Below are positions 56,304 to 64,000 of a DNA stretch of 64,000 nucleotides, one piece after another (positions within the stretch are counted from its first letter, which is position 1; every line of letters begins with the position of its first letter). Made by a program: the position numbers and the translations under genes. Below the pieces are notes generated by a model. It did not search any database and was not told the origin of the DNA. It saw nothing but the letters and a program-made list of their open reading frames with translations. This DNA is from Apoda limacodes. Its lineage: Eukaryota; Arthropoda; Insecta; Lepidoptera; Limacodidae. The DNA is taken from the NCBI GenBank assembly GCA_946406115.1, contig OX291557.1, positions 4,806,501 to 4,870,500 of the forward strand, read 5' to 3'.

Positions 56304-57268
56304 TTATGTTTGCATTTTGGCGGGTTTAACCTGATCAAAATGATGTTTGACATGCCGTCTGTTGATAAGGAGTGATAAGGTGTTGTTCTCATGAACTTTG
56401 ACTATTTTGTATGGCCCTTTCCAAATTGGTGAAAGGCCTTTTCTAAGGCGGAGGTGGTTCTTTAGATAAACGTAATCGCCTACCTTATAGGAAACGGGAC
56501 GCGTGTGAGAGTCGTAATAATTTTTGGATCTCTCCTTTGAATTGTTTATATTTACCACGGCTGTAGCACGGGAGTGCTTTAGTTTACGTTGTAACATTGT
56601 AACATATTCAGAATATGTAGTGTCTAGGGATGAATCAAAGATGGAATTAGGAATGAAGGGTTTGTGACCGAAGAGAAGTTCGTATGGTGTAAAGTTAGAC
56701 GTGCTATGGACGTTACTGTTGTACGTCAACATGGCTATATATACATATCTTGGCCAGTTTTCTTGGTTTTGGTCGACAAATGATTTTAAATATTCTTTGA
56801 GAGTCGAGTGACTACGTTCAAGTGCACCTTGGGTTTGGGGATGGTATGGAGAAGACCACAACTGTTTAACTTTAAGAAATTCGCAAGTCTTTTTAAATAA
56901 GTTAGCAGTAAAGTTGGTGCCTTGATCAGTGAGGATAGTTTGGGGAATCCCAAATAAGAAAATGAAATTAACTAAGCAGTCGGTAGTTTCTTCTGCTGAA
57001 ATAGACAGAAATAGGATAGGCTGCGGAGAATTTGGTTGTCTTCTTTTAAAGTCATAATGTACTTGAGTTTAGCGGTGCTGGATTCGGGGAGAGGACCTCC
57101 GATGTCAATTGCGAGGCGTTGGAAGGGAACTGATGAAGTTGTGGTAATTTGCATTGGTGCTTTGTTAATTCTTCTTAAAGCTTTGTTTTCTTGAAGTAAA
57201 GAACACTGTTTTACGTATGTTTCTATGTCACTACGCATTCCTTTCCCATAGTATTTTGACTGATCCAA
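56304..57268 (-). pseudogene. Gypsy integrase, frameshifted
   Basis: The frame 57268-56972 has KYYGKGMRSDIETYVKQCSL followed by LQENK, where the expected second Cys of the H2C2 zinc motif is Leu, and then the first catalytic Asp in AIDIGGPLPES. A second frame (open from about 57000 to 56304) has the second Asp in LTDQGTNF, the Glu region in HPQTQGALERSHS, and a C-terminal SH3-like part (YKVGDYVYLKNHLRLRKG...WKGPYKIVK). The frames switch near 56975-57000. The catalytic residues are individually present; the altered zinc motif and frameshift mark it as dead. Confidence 0.85.
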
Positions 57269-58217
57269 GATGACTTGTGACTGGTAGGTCGTGATTTTCG
57301 CGAAGGATCTTTTTTATTTCGCTAAGATTAGGATATAGAATGTTATTGTGATATATATTTACGTTCAAGTTGGAGTTGTGAAACAGGCAAGTGAGCATAT
57401 TGTATATTTTTATAAAATAATGTTTTTGGAAGGGGTTCTTAAAGTCCGCAACAGCAATATCGGTTGTATTTTCTGACAGTAGTAGTTCTTTTCTAACAGT
57501 TTTTAAGCTCTTGAATATATCTTGATAAGAACGATCGTCAAAGTGGTTAACTTTGGTAAATAATAAATGAACGATTTTGTTATTTATCTCGAATCTTTTA
57601 AACGAGTGTAGTTGTCTTTCGGTGTTTAGTAAGTCGTCCGGGTTTTGGAATTTTTCTAGGATTTCGGTTAAATAAGGGATGGATTCATCTAAATCAATTG
57701 AAGTAGGGATTAGGATTATTTCACAGTTGGTTTTCATAAGGTTTTTGTTATGTTCTTTCAGGTTAGTGTTAAACGTTTTATTTTTATCAAGCGTCGCTTT
57801 TAGGAAGTTTGCGTATTCGTCGTGGTTGAGCTCAGCGGTAAGTAGTAGGTCTTGCATTTCAGGAGTAGGAGATATTTCTGGAAAATATTGATAGGGTAAG
57901 TTGTTTGTATGGTTTTCAGTGTTAGTTATAGGGTTTTGGATAGGTAAGTCGCCGGAAATATTTGTTGTGGGATTATTATTAAGTAGTTCTAGAATGTCAT
58001 CGTTTGGAAGGGTCAGTGGGTCGTCAGGGATTGGTATGTCTACTGGACTAAAGGCAATATTTGGTTGGTCATCGAGTGGACTAAGGTTTAAGGGACCGAG
58101 GTCAGTTAGTTGGTCGTTAGGATTTTGAGGATAAATAGGGTTTACTGGAAATCTTGAAAGGGCATCTGCAGCCGTATTTAATTTACCCTTACGATATACG
58201 ATTTCATATTCTTCCAA
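57231..58217 (-). pseudogene. End of RNase H and long spacer before integrase
   Basis: The 328-codon frame opens with YRKGKLNTAADALSRFP, the usual end of Gypsy RNase H. A Pro/Asn/Asp-rich spacer of about 200 residues follows (DDQPNIAFSPVDIPIPDDPL), and the frame ends with the start of the integrase zinc domain (ENHDLPVTSHLGS). It is open without a break, which is notable in an otherwise broken element. Confidence 0.78.
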
Positions 58218-58560
58218 ATTTTAACCGCCACCTTTGTAATTTGCTGCTTGGGTCACGGTGGTTAAATACCAACTTGAGAGGACGGTGATCAGTAATGATA
58301 TGGAATTTTCGCCCATAGAGGTAGGGTCGAAAGGTTTTGCAACCAAATATTATGGCTAATAATTCTTTTTCAGTGGTGCTGTAGTTGCACTCACTTTTAT
58401 TGAGAGTTCGTGAAGCGAAGGCTATGGATCTGTCTTCTCCAATTTGGCCTTGGGATAAAATGGCGCCAACGGCGTAGTTTGATGAGTCACATGTGAGAAT
58501 AAATGGTTGAGTGAAGTTGGGATAAATAAGAACTGGAGCCGAGGTTAGTTTATGTTTCAA
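58204..58560 (-). pseudogene. Gypsy RNase H domain
   Basis: FILTCDSSNYAVGAILSQG (catalytic Asp), SECNYSTTEKELLAIIFGCK (catalytic Glu) and FHIITDHRPLKLVF (catalytic Asp) are all present. The frame breaks at 58204 and overlaps the next segment by 14 bases, showing a frameshift. Confidence 0.85.
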
Positions 58561-58599
58561 TTCATCAAAAGCGACTAGTTGAATTTTCCCATTTAAAAT

Positions 58600-59808
58600 C
58601 TATATCTTTTTCAAGAGGGACGTCAGAGGTTTGGAAATTGTCGAAAAATCAGGAATAAACCTGCGGTAATAGGAAACGAGTCCGAAGAATGACTTGATGT
58701 CTTTGGGAGATTTAGAATGGGATGGGAATTCAGTGACGGCATTGATTTTGTCGGGATTTGGTTTTACGCCCTCTTCGGTGATAATATGACCGAGATAGGC
58801 GACTTCACGCCTAAGAAATTCAGACTTATCCGGCTGCAGTTTGAGATAAGTTTTTAATATGTGATGGGAGGTCGTGACTATAGATAACGATGTCATCTAA
58901 GTACACGAAACAGCGGATTCCTTGCAGGCCGGATAAAACCGTGTTCATCAGTCTCTGGAATGTCGACGGTACATTTTTGATGCCAAAGGGCACCCAGTAT
59001 ACTGAAATTGGCCCTGAGGAACTTGGAAAGAGGTTTTAGGCGCATCATCTTTGTTGATGGGAATTTGGTAAAACTCAGAAGCGAGATCAAGAGTTGAGAA
59101 ATATTTGCTGTCACTCAGTTGGTCGAGGATTTCGGAAATCTGGGGAATAGGATAGGTGTCACCATTCGTGATATCATTCAGTTTCTTATAGTCTATAACG
59201 ACACGCCATTTTCGTTCTCCTGAAGCGTCTAGTTTCTTTGGAACTATCCAAATTGGTGAGGACCATGGGGATACAAAGGGTTCTATGATACCTTGAGCTG
59301 GCATGTGGTCTAGTTGCTTTATGATTTCACTTTTGTGGACTTCGGAGAAACGGCAGGATTTCACGTGTATATGATTGTCGGTAGAGGTTTTGATGTCGTA
59401 TTGCATAAACGTAGTATGAGTCAGTTGGTCGTTTGGAAGATGAAAAATATCAGAGAATTCTGAACATATCTGGTACAGAGGGACTGATTCTTCGTTGTTG
59501 AGGTGAGAAGTCTTTAACATAGTTAAAATTTCTTGGGTGCGCAAATAAGAGTCGTCAGTTGTGTAGTTTTGAGTATCATTGACATTCAAACAGTGTACGG
59601 GTTCAAGTTCTTGTGTTGATTTGACAGGTGTAAGAGTAAGTTGAAGATTGTAACTTATGGTTATTGGGGATTCTGATAGATTTACAACAGAAATATTTAT
59701 CCTATTGTTGGTTTTTACTCTCACTAAACAATTTGAAAATAGTAGATTTTCGGAGTGTTTTTGGTCAAGTATATAGCTTCTTTTATTTCGGGATTCGAAA
59801 CTGAACAT
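58600..59808 (-). pseudogene. Gypsy reverse transcriptase, three frames
   Basis: The frame 59808-58948 holds the start of RT: GIIEPFVSPWSSPIWIVPKK, WRVVIDYKKLNDITNGDTYP and STLDLASEFYQIP. The catalytic YLDD lies at 58903-58892, in another frame. Thumb sequence KLQPDKSEFLRREVAYLGHI and FFGLVSYYRRFIPDFS follows in frame 58896-58600. At least two frameshifts separate these blocks (near 58985 and 58895). Confidence 0.87.
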
Positions 59809-60795
59809 ACTACTGTTTCCGATCTCGCTGGGATGACGTAAGTAGGTTCACAAAAGTTAAGTTTTAAGTTAGATGACCCGATTTTGGGAACGTCGTGAGT
59901 GTAGTCAATGTTGCAACCGAAAGTGTTGAGAAGGTCTTTTCCGATTATGCCATCATAAGGCAGATTGATGTTATTTATTACATGAAATTTGTGATGTATA
60001 TGTTTGTGAGGGTTAGTACATGTTACGAATTTCAGCTCGAGGTGTCCAAGAGTTTCAGTGCATTCTTTTACAGGGTCAATACCTTTCAATTTGATTGGTT
60101 ATTGAAGGACTTTTATTTATACATGATTGTTTTAACAGACTGACGGAGGATCCAGAGTCGACTAGCAGTGATAACGTTGTATTCAATACTGAAGTGGATA
60201 TCAAAATGTAAGGTAGTAGAGTTTTAGTAGGATTGCTAGTAATTTCGTAAACATCTGCATTAATTTTGTTTCTGAGATTAGTATTGGCTTGAGAGTTAGT
60301 AGAATTAACTGAACTAGAAGATTTTATGAATTCGGAAGGATTAGAAGTGTTGAATTGGTAGGGTTTAATGTTCATAGTATTAATTGAATTGAATGAAGTA
60401 GTAGATATGGCGGATGTAGTCATGCTGTTTGATGGTTTGCTATTTTGAGTAATTTGTCTGGATTCGGTAGCAAAGGATACGGTGAGAGTTTTATTTTTGT
60501 GTATTCTAGGTATAGCAGATACAGCGTTATTCAGCGGATGTAGTAGATACGGTGGGTACAAAGGATGCAGTGGATACAGAGGATGCAGTGGATACAGAGG
60601 ATGCAGTGAATACAGAGGATGCAGTGGATACAAAGGATGCAGTGGATACAGAGGATGCAGTGGATACAGAAGATGCAGCGGATACAGAGGATGCAGTGGA
60701 TACAGAGGATGCAGTGGATACAGAGGATGCAGTGGATACAGAGGATACAGTGCTTTTTTTGATATGCAATTCCTACAAAAAACTAAACTCAGCAA
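59724..60795 (-). pseudogene. Gag remnant and aspartic protease
   Basis: The frame 60795-60076 starts with a possible zinc-knuckle remnant (FCRNCIS), then an 18-bp minisatellite translated as a YPLHPL repeat, a Ser/Thr/Asn-rich linker, and the protease active site LLVDSGSSVSLL (DSGSS at 60159-60145). The frame 60089-59724 continues the protease with NLPYDGIIGKDLLNTFG, the conserved C-terminal block. A frameshift lies near 60076-60089. The rest of gag is missing. Confidence 0.78.
60551..60750 (+). repeat. 18-bp minisatellite in the Gypsy gag/protease linker
   Basis: The unit GGATGCAGTGGATACAGA is repeated about eleven times with point variants (AAGATGCAGC, GAATACAGAG). The length is a multiple of three, so it does not disturb the reading frame. 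It is open on both strands in several frames, which produces artificial open frames here. Confidence 0.93.
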
Positions 60796-60850
60796 ACTCC
60801 AGAAAATGCCTCTTTTTATGACATCTTTAGACGTGTGCTATACAAATGTG

Positions 60851-63452
60851 AATGTGTAAAGTGTAAATTATAATTAAAGTTGGTTGAGATTTGGAAGAGG
60901 AAAGTGGGGAATACAATACCCAACAGCCGGAAGCGCAGTTGTCCCTATCGTACATCGGTATCTTTAACTGGCTCCTAGAGCGACAGTAAATGTTTTTTCA
61001 ACACCTATTTCTGCGTTCGCTTCGTTGTGATATTTCCTTTTGAGTCTTCCGCCTGTATTAGTTTATACAAATATTCTGAACTTCGAGCGCAGAATTACTG
61101 CACATCATTAATTTTCCTAAAATAAAATGGAAATAAACTAAGACAGAGTTCTTACATAAATACTACTGGTGTAAGGCCATGAGTCTTAATCATTTGGGTT
61201 AACAGTTAATTACTGGCAACCATAGAACTTTATCAATAAATTTGAATCGAGGAAACAATCTATGTGCATTTATAGTGCTTCCCACACGCTTAAATTATAC
61301 AGAGCAACTTACCACATATTCTAGCTAGTTAAGTAAATAAATTGACTAACTATAGATGTATAATTAGCCTTTTTAACACACAGGAAACAGTGTTAAATAG
61401 GCAACAAATGGGTAACTAGATATTTATGCTTCTAAAATCTTATCTAAAAAGAAAACAACAGACGGGACGGGAGTATCATTACCGTCCATGGTAAAAAGAA
61501 ATTTAGTTTATCATTTTTCTTATATTCCAGGGAACAAACTGTATAGAAAAATTTTCGACAAGCTCGATCTTTGCATAAAACTTTCTTTTGCAAGTTCTTC
61601 CGTTTGATGCAACGAAATATGCAATGAGCTAGCTAAGTATTTGACTATTTTACGGATTCAGCTTGGCAATAAAAGAAATTTAGGTAACTGACTAATTCAA
61701 AAATTCAACTTGGCAAACTGTGCAACAAACTTTTCTGACTCGGTGGTCAAAAATCCAAACTACAGTTGCCATATTAAAATGGTGTGAACTAAGGCGACAC
61801 TAGCGACAGAAGCGAGGCGCGCGGGTCTCTACGATTAGGACTCTACTAGCTCTTTTTGGCAGACATTAACATTGTTTACATTGTATTGACGATTCAAAAG
61901 TGTTCTTAGGAACCTACTTGAATAAAGTTTGCCTTGAGTTTACATACTGTGTAGTGGACAACACCCGCTCCCCCACCACACCCCCTCTCCGCAACGATAA
62001 TAACCATTTGGCGAGAGTTGATCTACTTATAGTATTTTCAGTACATTGCATTAAGCAAGAAAGTTGGCATAAAAATTTTATGAGGGTTCCATACAAGAAA
62101 CACGTGTTCGTGGTTTGTGCAAAACATACATAAAAACTTCAAAAATAGTGTGAGCTCTAAAGTATAATTAAAACCGGCCAAATGTTAGATGTGCTCGAGC
62201 CAACACCATCCTTAATAAGCGTCACCTAGCGATTATTAATAGAAACAGTAACACATTTTTTTGTTCGAAACTATATTCTAAGTTAAGCAACGTCGGACAA
62301 GGTCCGTCATTGGATGTGTAAGTAAATTGCGTAACTGTTGGTACGGAACCCACTGTGCGCGAGTCCGACTAGCACTGGAACGATTTTTTACTTTTACTTT
62401 TTACTTGTTTTTTAGTTTGATTAATTTTTTTGTTAAATTGTTTTAATAACAATCGGCCAAGTATGAGACGGGCTCGAGCCACTACCGTTATAATTACCGT
62501 AAAACCTTTAATGTCTACAATAAAATGGTCATAAAACGAAAACAGTTAATGACTATAGGTAACATATCAGCTCATAATGTGATTTGAATATGAATAATTA
62601 AATACGCGTGGTTGAATCAAATATTCAATCATATACCATGATGAAATTCCATTTTCAACGCTGATTTCAATCACAATAATTGAATATTATAATTAAAACA
62701 AAGGACAGTCTACTCAAAATGAAATCTAATTTTAACTCATTCGTTTTTACACTGAGTAAGAATTGTATTACATTTTTAAAAGATTTATGTAATTTATGTA
62801 AAGTTAAATAAGTTACCCATTTATCTTTGAATAAACTGACGAACAAATTTCAAAAATATTTATACAATTCCATTATATAATAAATAGCATTTTCCCGTCA
62901 CATCATCCGCATGCACCTTTGAAAAAAGAAATCTTTTAAATGTTCATGGTTTTACCCACAAAAATATCGGAATCCTCATACAAAAATTTGTTTTCCGTTT
63001 GTTACAAAAACGGTATTCGAAAATCTGATTATTAACCTAAAGGCCAAAAACCGTTTTTTATGCATTTAACTTCAAAATTGACGGATTACAGCCGTAGAAA
63101 AAAATGTCGTGAAAGTGGAACAGAGACGAAGATAACGTGTGGTGTCTTGTCTATGACAACTCAGGTTACCTTGCCTCGTTCTAAGGTGTGGCCTATTGCG
63201 CAATCCATAGGACAGTGTATTGTATATCCATAGTCAGTTTAGTGATGATACCAAAAAAAAATTGCGTGAGTGTTAGTAACTGTCTTTGTCTTTGAGAATA
63301 GTGTTGTCTGCGTACACTATCGACATTTTGCATTATCGATATATTTATGCCTGTGATGGTTAGCGATGTGATTTGACGGTGAAAATATTTCTGCAAACAT
63401 TGTTGAGGGAATGTTCTCAAGTAAAAAAAACCTAAGCAGTTATATTAAATTA
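60851..63452. other. No confident gene; repeat fragments
   Basis: Mostly AT-rich unique-looking sequence. 61790-61850 is a GC-rich patch. Diverged starts of the GCCAAGTGCGAG-type repeat are at about 62171 and 62452, and an inverted piece (GTGCGCGAGTCCGACTAGCA) is at 62355. Open frames at 61900-62133 and 63193-63420 lack family signals. Confidence 0.45.
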
Positions 63453-63542
63453 ATGCTTTACGATTTGAGGGGAATCCAAGAACTGACAAGAACTGCTGTT
63501 AATAGTGGATTGTATTGGAATTCCGAAGATGGATTCATTTTG
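63453..63542 (+). CDS. Candidate first coding exon of an unknown gene
   Basis: ATG at 63453 opens exactly 30 codons that end at a good donor site (TTTTG|GTAAGC, exon end 63542). The peptide begins MLYDLRGIQELTRTAVNSGL and looks like ordinary globular protein, unlike the low-complexity chance frames around it. No family recognised, and the next exon would lie beyond the dispersed repeats or outside the window. Low confidence. Confidence 0.3.
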
Positions 63543-63596
63543 GTAAGCACCTGTCTTGTGTGTAGTGCTTCAGATCTAACGCTAGACTAGGCAAAA

Positions 63597-63805
63597 ATAG
63601 GCCAAGTGCGTGTCATATTAAGTTAGGGTTTTGTAGAATGAAAATTATTGCGAATATCTATCACGGTACTATTACCGTGATTTATATTTTTTTTTGAGTA
63701 TTTGTTGTTATAGCGGCAATAAAAATACATCTTCTGTGAAAACTTCAACTGTCTATCCCGGTTCATGAGATACAGCCTGGTGACAGATGGACATGGCATA
63801 ACGCA
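63597..63805 (+). repeat. Dispersed repeat, divergent subfamily
   Basis: AGGCCAAGTGCGTGTCATATT, then GTAGAATGAAAATTATTGCG, and near the end GTTCATGAGATACAGCCTGG, matching the module at 20826. It lacks the GGAGTCTTAG tail. Confidence 0.7.
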
Positions 63806-63898
63806 GGTAACTATACCCATATCAAAAAAGTTATTTTTAGTTGTGGCGTTACATATTTGTCAAACATCAAAAACATAGTATAAGTAAAAGAATAAAAA

Positions 63899-64000
63899 CC
63901 AGCCAAGTGCGTGTTGCACACTCATTAGTTACGGTTTCGTGGAATCGGAATTATTTGCAAATATCTTAAAAACTTATTAACCGATTTGGTTTTAGCCAAT
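63899..64000 (+). repeat. Dispersed repeat, truncated by the window end
   Basis: AGCCAAGTGCGTGTTGCACA starts another copy of the same subfamily and runs off the window. Confidence 0.65.

Larger units (their letters stand above)
54446..60850 (-). mobile_element. Degraded env-bearing Ty3/Gypsy (errantivirus-like) element
   Basis: From high to low coordinates the minus strand encodes a gag/protease remnant, RT, RNase H, a long spacer, integrase (zinc domain, core, C-terminal domain) and an envelope fragment. This is the order of insect errantiviruses. At least six frame breaks or stops divide the polyprotein, and most of gag is missing, so the copy is 5'-incomplete. Neither LTR could be matched to a partner in the window. 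Individual segments are listed separately. Confidence 0.88.

Noticed and set aside
57679..58128. Plus-strand frames of 70-75 codons
   Set aside because: Antisense shadows of the Gypsy spacer frame on the minus strand.

Overview
The window looks like repeat-rich nuclear DNA of a moth or butterfly. Several families very common in Lepidoptera recur across it: repeats built around GCCAAGTGCGAGTCGGACTC, repeats ending TATAATATTAGTATG, tRNA-headed SINEs, and fragments of a LINE whose 3' end reads GCCACCTTAGTGGTAT plus poly(A). Base composition is AT-rich and signals are eukaryotic (poly(A) sites, GT-AG introns). I could not identify any host protein-coding gene with confidence; almost everything recognisable is mobile DNA.

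The centrepiece is a 17.2-kb Polinton/Maverick (adintovirus-like) element at 3433-20667. It has about 218-bp terminal inverted repeats, 5'-AG...CT-3' ends and a perfect 6-bp target-site duplication (AGCGTC). Its plus strand carries a compact, partly overlapping morphogenesis block: A32-like packaging ATPase, a 338-aa protein of unknown function, a 111-aa protein with a tail-fibre-like motif, integrase, a protein with a parvovirus-like phospholipase A2 domain, adenovirus-type protease, penton-like minor capsid protein, a 56-aa basic protein, double-jelly-roll major capsid protein, and a 169-aa Cys-rich protein. The minus strand, converging on shared poly(A) signals near 11 kb, carries small unknown genes, a protein-primed PolB split by two homopolymer frameshifts, and a GC-rich multi-exon gene that is unusual for such an element. 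The right 2.7 kb is noncoding, with two MITEs in introns and a 181-bp satellite next to the right TIR.

20865-30197 is a nearly identical 4.67-kb head-to-tail duplication that starts inside the same repeat the Polinton inserted into. It holds a piggyBac transposase zinc-ribbon remnant and other repeat fragments but no credible gene.

30-48 kb contains a SINE, a 5'-truncated LINE with an intact reverse transcriptase frame (33565-35863), a second decayed LINE (about 41440-42660), a Helitron helicase fragment, and four minisatellites, one of which appears to be grown from a LINE fragment. 48.6-50.6 kb holds two interleaved pairs of long imperfect inverted repeats.

54.5-60.85 kb is a heavily broken, env-bearing Ty3/Gypsy (errantivirus-like) element on the minus strand in the order protease, RT, RNase H, integrase, env; no LTR pair was found. 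The last 3 kb is mostly unannotatable, with one candidate first exon at 63453-63542 and two SINE/MITE-like repeat fragments at the edge.
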